DNA from: Acidobacteriota bacterium
Lineage (GTDB): Bacteria > Acidobacteriota > Terriglobia > UBA7540
Length of the DNA stretch: 35,133 bases
Direction of reading: 5' to 3'
Assembly: GCA_024638215.1 (NCBI GenBank)
Contig: JAHEKS010000011.1
Location: 1 to 35,133, forward strand
The notes below the pieces were generated by a model. It was given only the letters and a program-made list of their open reading frames with translations, was not told where the DNA came from and did not search any database. The position numbers and the translations under genes were made by a program. Shown here piece by piece: positions 20,097 to 30,031 of this stretch (the stretch's first letter is position 1; each line of letters starts with the position of its first letter).

Positions 20097-21794
20097 ATGC
20101 GTAACGAGCGTGCGAGGATCGGGTTAATGATCGCAGTAGGTGCTGCCGCTGTGCTCATGCCATGTGCCGCGTTCCTTGCCGCGGCCGGGCAGGCGGGGAG
20201 CGGGCAGGCCGCAGGAGGGACGCCGGTGACCGATGCCGATGTGATCAGAATGGAACAGGCAATCCTGAACGCGGTTCGGTCGCGCCCTGTCAATTTCGAT
20301 CTCTCACCGGGAGGCATCGCTGCTTTGCGTCAGGCCGGGGTGGGCGAGGAGATCCTGAACGCCATGGAGCAGGCGGAAAGGCAAGCGCAGGCCACACCTC
20401 CCGCGAAGGGGCATGGGCAGACCCAGTATGACGCGGTTACGCTGCAACGGGGTGTGACCCACGACACCGGCTTCGAGAACTGGGCAAACTCAGCCCAAGC
20501 CACACGTCCCGCGGGCTCGGGCACAGTCGCGGGCCCGCCGTCTCAAAAACCAACTCCCCAGCAGATAAGCGCACTCCTAGCAAAGCTGGGCAGCGCGCCA
20601 AGCCGCCCCGGCTCCACGGTCAACAACCCTGCGGCGGGCCAAGCAAACTCGGCGACCCTTGCGATATTACGGCAACAAAAACAGACAGCATTGGTCGAGC
20701 GCGGCAAAGCCTCACCCCCGGGCGGGCATCCTCCCAGCCCTAACTTCGCGCGGGCATCCTCGGCGCGCCCGGAATTCCCCGCTGCCGAGACTTCCCCCTC
20801 ACCCACGGGATCATCGCTGGCGAATCGAGCCGCAATTGCCAGGCAACCGAATTCGGTTTTAGCCTGTGCGACGTTCAACACGCCGATAATCCAGGCCGTC
20901 AGCGGACAGCAATCAGGCACGGCTGTCTTCAGCCAGGACCCTGAGTTCAATCCTTTCACGATCAAAGGCTGTAACTTCGGAAGTGTCGCGGGGCGGGCGC
21001 AATTGAATTATGCGAACGGAGGAAAGCTGGCGGACCTTCGAGTTGACTCCTGGACGGATAACTTGATTACGGTCGAGCTGAGTCCTTCGCTCGTCAACGT
21101 GCTCGACCAAAACAACGTCACCCTGATGTTGTTCCCCGTCAACAAACCACAGGCGCAACGGTCCGGCTTCAAATTCTTTGCGATGCGGCGCCAGATGCGG
21201 CTGGCCTCAATTCCCCGGAACAGAAGGACTGCTCAGGTGACTGTGACGAACGATGATTCGGGACAACGCGTCATTCCGTATTTCTCCACACCCTACCGCG
21301 GCCTCGCTTTCGCCGTCGCAGCGCAAACTGAAACCTCCGTGTCCCAGGTGTCCCCCAACCTGGATCAGGGATGGACCGCCGGAGTTGACCGGATCAACGC
21401 GGTGCGTTTCCCGGCCGGGACGGATGTGTTCAGGTTCGACGGGCTAAAACCAGGCTTCGTACTCGAGAAGTTCCAAATTGATGAGCGGAACGTCGTGGTC
21501 TGTCGTGCGGGCTCTATGTATTACCTCGGCACGGCCTTGAAGGGCGGATTGCCCTTCGCAGGCGTGGGTGCTTTGACGAGCGCGGCGTCCAGCCACGGCG
21601 TCACCAACTACAGCGACGGTACTTGGAATGCCTCGATCGGTCAGAACACGATTCGCGTGAATTGGGCTGAAGGGCACTGCCACGCTACGGACGGCAACGA
21701 CTCCAGCAATTCGAGTTATGCGCTCAACGTGTGGGTGGTTGGACCTGCTCTCGCTCCCGGAACGAGTCCCTGGCAGGAAAGCGGATCGAAATAA
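20097..21794 (+). CDS. Exported FDLSP-module protein, paralog 2
   Basis: VTDADVIRMEQAILNAVRSRPVNFDLSPGGIAALRQAGVGEEILNAM, colinear with paralog 1 over most of its length. Confidence 0.8.
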   Translation: MRNERARIGLMIAVGAAAVLMPCAAFLAAAGQAGSGQAAGGTPVTDADVIRMEQAILNAVRSRPVNFDLSPGGIAALRQAGVGEEILNAMEQAERQAQATPPAKGHGQTQYDAVTLQRGVTHDTGFENWANSAQATRPAGSGTVAGPPSQKPTPQQISALLAKLGSAPSRPGSTVNNPAAGQANSATLAILRQQKQTALVERGKASPPGGHPPSPNFARASSARPEFPAAETSPSPTGSSLANRAAIARQPNSVLACATFNTPIIQAVSGQQSGTAVFSQDPEFNPFTIKGCNFGSVAGRAQLNYANGGKLADLRVDSWTDNLITVELSPSLVNVLDQNNVTLMLFPVNKPQAQRSGFKFFAMRRQMRLASIPRNRRTAQVTVTNDDSGQRVIPYFSTPYRGLAFAVAAQTETSVSQVSPNLDQGWTAGVDRINAVRFPAGTDVFRFDGLKPGFVLEKFQIDERNVVVCRAGSMYYLGTALKGGLPFAGVGALTSAASSHGVTNYSDGTWNASIGQNTIRVNWAEGHCHATDGNDSSNSSYALNVWVVGPALAPGTSPWQESGSK

Positions 21795-21895
21795 GGCGGT
21801 TCGGGCCTCGGCAGCTCGCTGCCTCCGTAATGGACGCGGGTGATTACCATTCGATGGGAGGACGTACTCAACCGGGCTCGGAGGAGGGTACCATC

Positions 21896-23077
21896 ATGGG
21901 CTTGCGGATAAAACCGATGGCGATCGGAGCCGGGCTTTTGATCGGCTTCATGCTCTCCGCGAACTTGATGGGGCAGCAGCCGGCCACGCCGCTTACCAAC
22001 TCCGACATCGTGAAGATGGTGAAAGGAGGCGTGCCGGAGTCGGTTATCGATGCCTCGATTCAATCCAGTCCCAACGCATTCGACCTTTCACCCAACGCGC
22101 TGATTCACCTGCACCGGCTGGGGGTCCCCAAGAGAATCATGGACGCGATGATGGCAGCGGGCGCAAAGGCTGCTCCCAGCGCCTCCCCTCCTCCCAGCGA
22201 AGCTCCGCCTGCCGCAAGCGCGGCCGCACCTGCGTCGCCTGACAGTGGTGCCGCTGGCGCCCCCGCTTCGACTGACGCTGGGGCAGGCTCATCCGCAAAC
22301 GCTTATCCTGCTGCGGCGCCACCCTCCGCGCCGCCCTCGCCCGCTGTCGCGCCGACGCCGGGATTGCCCGCGGTTGCGTTCCTTCAAGGTGACGCGCCGT
22401 CTCCCCTGGCCCTCGAGAGAACGCAGCTCGAAGAGACTAAGATCAAGCCAAGTTCCATGCTCAGCCTGGCGTCGGATTCCGCTCTGACCCCGGTTGTTCA
22501 GGGCGAAGTCGGACAAGCCATGGGTAGCCTTGCGAGCCATGTCCACTCGCAGCTTGAAGGCGCTTCCATTGCGCAGGCCGGAGGCTTGTTCTCAGGAATG
22601 CTTGCCCATCGCAAACCAGGCCAGACCTATGTTTGGGCGATTCCGAATCCCGCTTCCGCCAATGTCTTGCCGACCATGTTTCCGATGTTTTTGGTGGATT
22701 TCTCAAATGTGCCCGGCGTGAACCCGGCCGAATATCGGCCGGCCATCGTCAAGCTGACACCGGCGCAGAATACCTGGCGGCTAGTGGGGGCGACGCAAGG
22801 AAAGGATGACGCGACGTCGAGCTCCGCTGTGACTTGGCAGATGTACGCACACTTTCTCGAGGACAGTGTCGCCTTAAAGTCGAACAAAACAGCGCTAGGA
22901 CAATATCGAATCTCCCCCACGGCTCCCCTCTTGCCCGGGGAGTACGCCGTGGTCCTGCGCCCAATTTCGAAATCCAAGAAATTTTCAGGAGCGGATGTGG
23001 CTCGCGCTCAGGGCGACGGGCTGATGTTTGATTCCGTGTGGTCATTCCAAGTGCCGCCCGACGCTAAGTCCCAATAG
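21896..23077 (+). CDS. Exported protein with FDLSP N-terminal module and Ala/Pro linker
   Basis: LTNSDIVKMVKGGVPESVIDASIQSSPNAFDLSPNALIHLHRLGVPKRIMDAMM, then low-complexity A/P/S linker and distinct C-terminal domain. Confidence 0.8.
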   Translation: MGLRIKPMAIGAGLLIGFMLSANLMGQQPATPLTNSDIVKMVKGGVPESVIDASIQSSPNAFDLSPNALIHLHRLGVPKRIMDAMMAAGAKAAPSASPPPSEAPPAASAAAPASPDSGAAGAPASTDAGAGSSANAYPAAAPPSAPPSPAVAPTPGLPAVAFLQGDAPSPLALERTQLEETKIKPSSMLSLASDSALTPVVQGEVGQAMGSLASHVHSQLEGASIAQAGGLFSGMLAHRKPGQTYVWAIPNPASANVLPTMFPMFLVDFSNVPGVNPAEYRPAIVKLTPAQNTWRLVGATQGKDDATSSSAVTWQMYAHFLEDSVALKSNKTALGQYRISPTAPLLPGEYAVVLRPISKSKKFSGADVARAQGDGLMFDSVWSFQVPPDAKSQ

Positions 23078-23145
23078 GCGCATGGAGGGCTGGGGTTGGC
23101 GCAGGCTTTTGAACACTTCAATGCGCGATTCTAAAAGGAGGATAA

Positions 23146-23676
23146 ATGAGAAAGAGAATCATGTGCGGGCTGGTATTTGGGGTTGCAGTTGCGGTTGGTG
23201 CCTGGGCCGCTGACAAGATTCAACCCATGAACGTCAGGCTCGGTCTCTGGAAAGCGACCATCACCACGGCAAATAGCGGACAAATCCCCCTGCCGAATGA
23301 ACTTCTTTCCAGACTCACGCCCGAGCAGCGGGCCAGGCTGCAAGAGAGAATGAAATCCCAGTCGGGCGCCGATTCGAGGACGACAACCTACAAAACCTGT
23401 CTCACCAAGGAGGAACGGGATAAAGACGATTATGGCCTCGACAAACAGGGTTGCACTCAAACCATCATCACGTCAACCAGCAGCAAGCTCGCCGGGAAAG
23501 CTACGTGCGTGGAGGACGGAATAAAGTATGCCGGCACCCTCGAGCTTGAGGCGATCAGCGCTGAGCACGTGAAGGGATCAATGCATATGACCGCAACCAA
23601 CGGCGGTGATACGGTGAACGTCAACCAGACTTACGAAGGCAAGTGGCTTGGAGCGTCCTGCGGGAACGTGAATTAG
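23146..23676 (+). CDS. Exported DUF3617-like protein
   Basis: Signal peptide then GLWKATITT...TYKTCLTKEERDKD...CTQTIITSTSSKLAGKATC. Confidence 0.75.
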   Translation: MRKRIMCGLVFGVAVAVGAWAADKIQPMNVRLGLWKATITTANSGQIPLPNELLSRLTPEQRARLQERMKSQSGADSRTTTYKTCLTKEERDKDDYGLDKQGCTQTIITSTSSKLAGKATCVEDGIKYAGTLELEAISAEHVKGSMHMTATNGGDTVNVNQTYEGKWLGASCGNVN

Positions 23677-23678
23677 CG

Positions 23679-23720
23679 GCGAGCCACCGTGGCATCGCCA
23701 TTCGGGCCACGATGGCTCGC
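23679..23720. repeat. Long hairpin / REP-like intergenic palindrome
   Basis: GCGAGCCACCGTGGC ... GCCACGATGGCTCGC (14/15 complementary, 12-nt loop), followed by palindrome TGCCACGTGGCA. Confidence 0.6.
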
Positions 23721-23740
23721 GGGCAGGATGCTCGTGCCAC

Positions 23741-24988
23741 GTGGCAGTGCCACGGGGCGACGTGAACTCGCGGCTGCTTGCATTTGGCCCTGTTCGATTT
23801 TCTCCGGGAAGCCTGCTTGCATTGCAGGCCCGAACCGAGGGTTTTGTGAGCAGTGATGATGGCAAGTTGTTGGGCGCCAGTGTGGTTGGCTCTGGCTTCG
23901 GCATCTACCTGTTTTTTAAGGGGTTCCGCGAGTTTCGCGAGTACCGAGTGGTGGCTGACACGCCCGTGATCCCGATTCGCAGCGTCCCGATGGGGCTGGT
24001 CCAAATCCGCGGCCAGGCGAAAGGCGACGCTCCGGTCACGAGCCCGGTCAGCCATACGCCGTGTTTCTGGTACAGGGTCGTGATCGAGCAATGGAAATCC
24101 CGGGCGGGCCGCAGTGGAGAAGAACACTATTAGGAGCGCATCCGCACGGACTGCGACGGCGTGAAGTTCTATCTGGCGGATACAACCGGACACGTCAAAG
24201 TGGACGCGTGCCAGGCGGAGCTGGATTTGCCGCAAACCGCGCAGCGCAAGGTGAGCCATGCGTCTTCGTTTCGCATCGGGATGGGAGCGACGGATGAAGA
24301 ACTGCTCCAATATGTGACCAAGGCCGGCGACCATACGATGGGCAAATGGATCGGCGGCGGCATCTCGCATCTTCCTGCCTTCTCTGATCCGGCGAAGGAA
24401 CAAAAGCGCCAGATGCTTGTCAGTGCTTTTCAATCCACTCCCGGTTCTCCGGATTTCATGCAGCGCATGATCCCCATGATGGCGCCGATCATGAGACAGA
24501 AGTTGGAATCAATGGGACCGCAGGCGGATCCGCGTCACGAGCAAGCCCGCCAGGCCGCGCTCGCGGCGTTTGCCCAACATCAGCCCGGCAGCCCGGAATT
24601 CTTCCAGGCACTCCAGAATGCGGTGGCGATGAGCGGCGAAAGCCCCGTGGAAATTGCCCAGTTTCAAAAACTCCTGCATCCGCAAAGCGATGTCGAAATG
24701 TTCGCCCCGGCAAGCGGTCGGCACAGCCTCACGGAATCCTGCATCGTCCCCGACGGAACTTACGATATCACCGGAACCTGCCTGGAGAATCCCGAGCCGG
24801 CCGACGACCACGATCGCAACACGATCGCCAAAGGCCAGAACGAGCCGACCTTTCTCATTTCGTCGAAAGCCGAGAAACAACTGGGGCACTCCCTGCGCTG
24901 GCGCGCGGCAGGAAAGATTTTTGGCGGCGCGGCGCTTTCCCTCGCCTGTGCCGCCATCATTTTGGCCAAACTCGGTTGGCTGTTTTAG
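23741..24988 (+). pseudogene. GIDE-domain membrane protein interrupted by in-frame TAG
   Basis: ORFs 23741..24133 and 24161..24988 are in the same frame and join as ...IRSVPMGLVQIRGQAKG...SHTPCFWYRVVIEQWKSRAGRSGEEHY*ERIRTDCDGVKFYLADTTGHVKVD...; one TAG at 24131-24133. The true start may lie downstream of 23741. Confidence 0.75.
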
Positions 24989-25036
24989 CTTTCTCGAAGG
25001 ATCGCGGAACACCGAATCCCGACAAGGAGGGCTGAC

Positions 25037-26611
25037 ATGAGAAGGATCAGGCTTACCCTACCGCTGGCGACATGCATTCTCACCCTTGGCTTGGGAAGTT
25101 GCAGCAGAAACAAGAGCGGGCCAGAGAACACAGAGACGACCCGGGAAGTGCCTTCAAGCCAAAGTATGCGGGCAATTCCCGGTTTCCGAAAAACATGGGG
25201 CCTTCATTTCATGAATCAGCCTGGCACTGTTTTCCGCGTCCAGTATTCCGAGAACACCGCCATCGTGGATCTGAAAACGGTCGCCCAGACGTTGCGCGGA
25301 GTGAGCGCTGACCATCGGATCTTTCTGTTCCAGGATTCTCCAGCCCTGCGCCAGAAGCTGGTGCCAGGGAAATTCGTTTTGTTCGAGGGGCTCGATCTAC
25401 GCAAGGTGGACGCCCTAGCCGTGGACGGGCAGACGCTCATTGTGGGTACGGAAACTGCCTCTTTGCGCGAGGCGCTGAAGAGTGCGCAGATTCAGTTTGA
25501 AGTTCCGGTGGATTTTAAGGAAATTCATGACCAGATCGCGGCGGAGCGCAATTCACTGCAAGCGCCGCCTCCGCGCTTCGCGCTGCTCAATTCGCTCGCT
25601 AATTTGTGGGACAAGCTTGAGCCGGTCGCCTATGCTGACACCGGCGGTGGCGAGCTCGAAGGCGAGACAGAATTTAGCGATAGCAATGACACAAAATGGA
25701 AGCTGAAATTTCACAACGTATTCAATCCCGATCACAGCGCGGACGTCAACATTCAAATTAACCGCGACGACAACAAGGGCATCAACGCGGAGATCAACGC
25801 CAAGGCCCACCTCAGCAGGTTCATACAGAAAGACGCGATCTTGATGTCGGACGGGCAACTCCAGAGCGCTTCTTATCAGAACGTCGGCTTGCACGGAACG
25901 GTGGACTTCAACTGGGGCATTGCGACCTCCGAAGCCAAGACGCCGATGAGCGAGGCGCGGGTCAAACTCCCGTATCCGTTAAAGATTCCGCTGATGGAAA
26001 CGACCGACCTGCCCATGTCCCTGGAGATCAGTGAAGCTCTTCTGTTCCATCCCGCGTTCACAACCTCGGGCGAAATTGCGAAGGGCGGCTTCCAGGTTAG
26101 CTATTCAGGCGATGAAGGGTTCAAGATTCAGGGATCGAATCTGGAGGCTCCGGGTAATCCCCAGGGCGACGCTAAGATGACATCCAATTATGCTTTTTCC
26201 CCGCTTGCGGCTTACGGGGTCGTCGTAGCCATGGCCGTTCCCCGAGTCGAGCTGAGAATGGGAACTGAGGAGCTCTTTGAAGCAGCGGGGATTTCTCAAA
26301 CGGTGCTCGATAACGCTATGGAAAAGCTGGAGAATGCGCCGCTTATCGGAAAATGGCTCAACAAAAAAGTGGGAAACCCCCTGGCAGTGGAGGGTGCGGC
26401 GTATTTTCAGGTCGTCATCTCTACGACCGCCGCACACTCGGGGATGCAAAGCCTTGTGCCCTGCGAACAGTTCACCATGAACGTGAAAGGCCAAGTTGGC
26501 CTGGACGCCAAATGGCTGGGAGCTGATATGTCGTCGCCGGCAAAGGACATTTTCACTAAAACTGAAAACTGGAGGCAGCCTAACGCCAAAATATGCGGAG
26601 GGGACGATTAG
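25037..26611 (+). CDS. Putative lipoprotein of unknown function
   Basis: 524 aa with lipobox-like LGLGSC near the N-terminus. Confidence 0.75.
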   Translation: MRRIRLTLPLATCILTLGLGSCSRNKSGPENTETTREVPSSQSMRAIPGFRKTWGLHFMNQPGTVFRVQYSENTAIVDLKTVAQTLRGVSADHRIFLFQDSPALRQKLVPGKFVLFEGLDLRKVDALAVDGQTLIVGTETASLREALKSAQIQFEVPVDFKEIHDQIAAERNSLQAPPPRFALLNSLANLWDKLEPVAYADTGGGELEGETEFSDSNDTKWKLKFHNVFNPDHSADVNIQINRDDNKGINAEINAKAHLSRFIQKDAILMSDGQLQSASYQNVGLHGTVDFNWGIATSEAKTPMSEARVKLPYPLKIPLMETTDLPMSLEISEALLFHPAFTTSGEIAKGGFQVSYSGDEGFKIQGSNLEAPGNPQGDAKMTSNYAFSPLAAYGVVVAMAVPRVELRMGTEELFEAAGISQTVLDNAMEKLENAPLIGKWLNKKVGNPLAVEGAAYFQVVISTTAAHSGMQSLVPCEQFTMNVKGQVGLDAKWLGADMSSPAKDIFTKTENWRQPNAKICGGDD

Positions 26612-26644
26612 GCCTGGGAGCGGTCAAGGGAGAGGAGAACTTTG

Positions 26645-28573
26645 ATGGCATTCTGCACGAATTGCGGCACCCGACTCAATGAGGGATCGGCGTTCTGCAC
26701 GAAATGCGGAGCGCAAGTGAAAGCGCCCGGCGCTCCAGCGCCACCCCCGGCGCAGGCGGACGCGCCCAGTAGCGCGACGCCTGAAGCCGCGCCGCAATCA
26801 GTGGCGCCTCCGGCTATCGTTGTTCCCGCTGCGAAATCGGTCGCGCCCATTCCGAAAATCGCCCTCGCCGGTATCGCCATCGTCCTCCTCTTGGTGGCAG
26901 TAATTGCGGCGGGATTCATCTACGCCGCGCACCGCGCGAAGCAGAAAGCCGTCGAACTCGAGTCAGCGGACAACGTCGAGAAAAACATTGCGGATCTGGC
27001 CGCAGCAGCCGACAAAATGGCGGAAAAGGCGCAGAAAACGGGAGCGATTCCGGCGATTCCTGGAGGCGCGTCGCCGTCGAATACTTCGCCCTCCTATAAT
27101 TCTAGTTCTGGCAGTTCCGCTTCGGCACCTGCAGCAGCTCCGTATGGATGGACGCTCGAAAATGGGAAGCTTGTACCTGCAAAGCCTGCAAAGATTGAGG
27201 CCCCTCCGCTGCCGAAGGCCGACCCAGTGGCGCCGGTTGCCGCCACGGGCAACCAAGCGCACGACTGGGCGTTGAAATACGAGCGCACGGAGGGCGGGCC
27301 CGAAGCGGATTTGGTGGTGCGCACGGGAGACATCAACAATCTCGGGTTCGGCTGGCCCACGGGATTCGATCCGTTTTCCGGACAATCCACGCCGCCCCAC
27401 CCGTGGCCCGACATCAATAAAATTCCGCCCGGTGCACCCGATGGAACGGACCGCATCATGCTCGGCTCTGCAGTAATTCCGGCGCCGGGAGACGGATATA
27501 GTGGCGCACTCGGAGATTGCGTCATTGCACAGCAGGTACCTAAGGAAGCGCAAGGCCAGCCGTATGCGGTCAAGCTTGTAAACGAATGCAAGCGCGACCG
27601 GCAACTGACGGCGGCGACGCCGATTGTCCTGCCCGTGGGCACACTGCCCAGTAAGGTTGACGCCGTGCTGGTGCAAATTTTTGCCGACGATTTCCAGCCT
27701 GTGCCGATGCACTCGCATTTTCAGGTGAGCCTGAATAGTACGCGGATTCCGACGTTCGAGTACGCCATAAACGCGCTCGACCAGAGCGGGCCCATCGGCA
27801 AGCTGCTGAGCATGAAACTGCTGCCGGAATATTGGCCCTTGCTGAAATCCGGCACTGTGAAGCTGTTGATTGACGACCCGACGACGCACGTGCCGGACGG
27901 CTACGCCGTTGATTTCGTGCGCATTCTGGTGAACCCGCACAAATTCAAATATCAGGTATCGCTCGCCGCTCATGTGACCGATGCGGACAAACACACGCCG
28001 ATTGCAGGCGCAATGGTGACCGCCGCGCTCGAGTCGGCGGCAACAGACCGGCAGGGCAAATGTGAGCTCAACGGAATTCCAGCGGGGCTTGTGGTGGCGA
28101 CCGCGAATGCTCCCGGATACGACGAGAATTCCGTGCCAGTCGATTTGGTGGCCGGGCAAAATGGAAATACAGAAATCCAGTTGCATCGCCATCAGGAAAG
28201 CACGGCGGCGCTGGAGCAATCCATCGCGCAAACCGGCACGGCTACGATTTATGGAATACATTTCGACACGGATTCATCAAAGCTCCGCGGAGACAGCCTC
28301 CCGGCGCTCAACGCTGTCCTGGGGCTCATCAATAACCATGCCGGATCGCGCTGGCTCATCGCCGGGCACACGGACAATCAAGGAAGCGCAGCGCACAACC
28401 AGACGCTTTCGGAGGCGCGCGCGAAATCGGTGGTTATGTGGTTGAAGGGCCACGGCGTCGACGTGAAGCGGCTGGATCCGCAAGGCTTCGGCGCGACGCG
28501 GCCAGTCGCAGACAACGCCACCGCCAATGGCAGGGCGTTGAACCGGCGCGTGGAAGTCGCGCTAGCGAAATGA
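26645..28573 (+). CDS. Zinc-ribbon / TM / OmpA-like fusion protein
   Basis: FCTNCGTRLNEGSAFCTKCGAQ at N-terminus, TM IALAGIAIVLLLVAVIAAGFIYAA, C-terminal OmpA-like IYGIHFDTDSSKLRGDS...IAGHTDNQGSAAHNQTLSEARAKSVVMWLKGHGVDVKRLDPQGFGATRPVADNATANGRALNRRVEV. Confidence 0.88.
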   Translation: MAFCTNCGTRLNEGSAFCTKCGAQVKAPGAPAPPPAQADAPSSATPEAAPQSVAPPAIVVPAAKSVAPIPKIALAGIAIVLLLVAVIAAGFIYAAHRAKQKAVELESADNVEKNIADLAAAADKMAEKAQKTGAIPAIPGGASPSNTSPSYNSSSGSSASAPAAAPYGWTLENGKLVPAKPAKIEAPPLPKADPVAPVAATGNQAHDWALKYERTEGGPEADLVVRTGDINNLGFGWPTGFDPFSGQSTPPHPWPDINKIPPGAPDGTDRIMLGSAVIPAPGDGYSGALGDCVIAQQVPKEAQGQPYAVKLVNECKRDRQLTAATPIVLPVGTLPSKVDAVLVQIFADDFQPVPMHSHFQVSLNSTRIPTFEYAINALDQSGPIGKLLSMKLLPEYWPLLKSGTVKLLIDDPTTHVPDGYAVDFVRILVNPHKFKYQVSLAAHVTDADKHTPIAGAMVTAALESAATDRQGKCELNGIPAGLVVATANAPGYDENSVPVDLVAGQNGNTEIQLHRHQESTAALEQSIAQTGTATIYGIHFDTDSSKLRGDSLPALNAVLGLINNHAGSRWLIAGHTDNQGSAAHNQTLSEARAKSVVMWLKGHGVDVKRLDPQGFGATRPVADNATANGRALNRRVEVALAK

Positions 28574-28597
28574 GCGATGTGCAATTTTGCGGAGGAT

Positions 28598-29077
28598 ATG
28601 CCTATGAAACTCAGAACGTCGTTGATGGTTGTGGCTTTTTTGGCGTTCGCGATGGTCAGTGCACGGCTCGCGTATGCCGCGCCGCAGGCAGATGGGTGCT
28701 CGCTACTCACCGCGGCGCAGATCCAGAAGGTTCTAGGACAACCGTTCGGCAAGCCCACGGAGAGCAAGTTCCCGCCTGCTTATGGCAAGCAACCCTGGGG
28801 CTCACACTGCGAGTACACCTCACAAAAAGGGCCACATGTGAGAGTTGTTTTCATCGTCTATGTTGACGTCTCGGCGTCGGAGGCGAAGCAAACGTTTGAC
28901 AGATTGTCCATGTGGTTTGCGCCGAAGTCGAAGCCGGCAATCGGAGATTCCGCGTACATGGACGCCAGCCATGCGATTCATGTGCTCAAAGGCAAAGTTC
29001 GCTATTACATCTCAATCCATCCTGCGAACGAAAAGGAATTGAAGGACCTGGCCGCGTCTGTGGCGGCCAGGATTTGA
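28598..29077 (+). CDS. Small exported hypothetical protein
   Basis: Signal peptide LMVVAFLAFAMVSARLAYAAPQADGCSLLTAAQIQKVLGQPFGKP. Confidence 0.7.
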   Translation: MPMKLRTSLMVVAFLAFAMVSARLAYAAPQADGCSLLTAAQIQKVLGQPFGKPTESKFPPAYGKQPWGSHCEYTSQKGPHVRVVFIVYVDVSASEAKQTFDRLSMWFAPKSKPAIGDSAYMDASHAIHVLKGKVRYYISIHPANEKELKDLAASVAARI

Positions 29078-29201
29078 AAGGGCAGCGCTGACGGTGATGG
29101 CAGGCTCTCAAGCGGACCCGGCCCACGCCGTCGTCAATCGCGAACCAAATAGTTGGCGGGATCGGTTCACATAATGCAATTGACTTGAAAGCAGACGGCA
29201 G

Positions 29202-29624
29202 ATGACAGCTTGGACAAAATGCGGGACAGCACTTGCGGAAGGAGCGATATTCTGCGGAGCGTACGGCGCGCCCGCAGCAGGAGCTTCCGCTGCCCCTACC
29301 GCGCCAATGGCCGCCAGCGCTCCAGCGAGCCCTTTCGGGTCGAACGTCGGGGCCATGCTTTCGTAAAGTTCATCCCAGCGATCCTCTTCTTGGTCATCGA
29401 GCCATACGGTAAAAGCCGCTACGTCCGATTCCACGCTTTTCAGTCGCGGTTTTCTTGACATTGCCCGGATTATTGTTTCGGTAGCCATGATGCTCTTGGG
29501 CGTGGTGCTTGTCTTCGTTCCAGTCGTGGGATGGGTAATCCATCTGCAGCTCGACCTCGTGATCACCCTCGGAGGATTCATCCTGTGGTTGATCTTTGTG
29601 GTTAACGCTCACGACAATCAATAG
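29202..29624 (+). pseudogene. Decayed zinc-ribbon DUF4870-like membrane protein
   Basis: Three successive reading frames give MTAWTKCGTALAEGAIFCGAYGAP..., FIPAILFLVIEPYGKSRYVRFHAFQSRFS*, and RGFLDIARIIVSVAMMLLGVVLVFVPVVGWVIHLQLDLVITLGGFILWLIFVVNAHDNQ*. Confidence 0.65.
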
Positions 29625-30031
29625 TTCCAGTTGCCCGTGATCGGCAGGGCCGCGCAAAAGCAGTCAGGGAAACAGTGCTCTACTCTGCAGTGGCGCCAGA
29701 TGAACAGGAAGGCTGGTCCTGTATGAGTTCTTAGCCGGTGAACACACTGCTTCGCCGCGGCCGTTCGGGCTGTCGTTCCGGTTTGGCATAACCCTCTTCG
29801 CAGTAGTAGAGACACTAGCCACCACGGCGGGAGAATAATGCCAACTACTGGGTTCGTGGACTTTGGGATGTGAAGGCCTAATGCCATAGACTTACATCGG
29901 AGCGTGGGAGCCGCCTGGGTTTGCAACTTTGCCGTCTTTGTGGTCATTTTCCCCCGAGATCATTACTCATTTGACTCTCCAGCGGCGGCAGCCGAATTCG
30001 ATGTTCCGGCCACTCCCGACGAACGCACCAA

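Noticed and set aside
23621-24433. 270-aa minus-strand ORF
   Set aside because: Antisense to the GIDE gene and crossing the palindromic intergenic repeat; MARASCPRAIVARMAMPR comes from the repeat.
26963-28261. 432-aa minus-strand ORF
   Set aside because: Antisense shadow of the zinc-ribbon/OmpA gene; Arg/His-rich composition and no recognisable domain.
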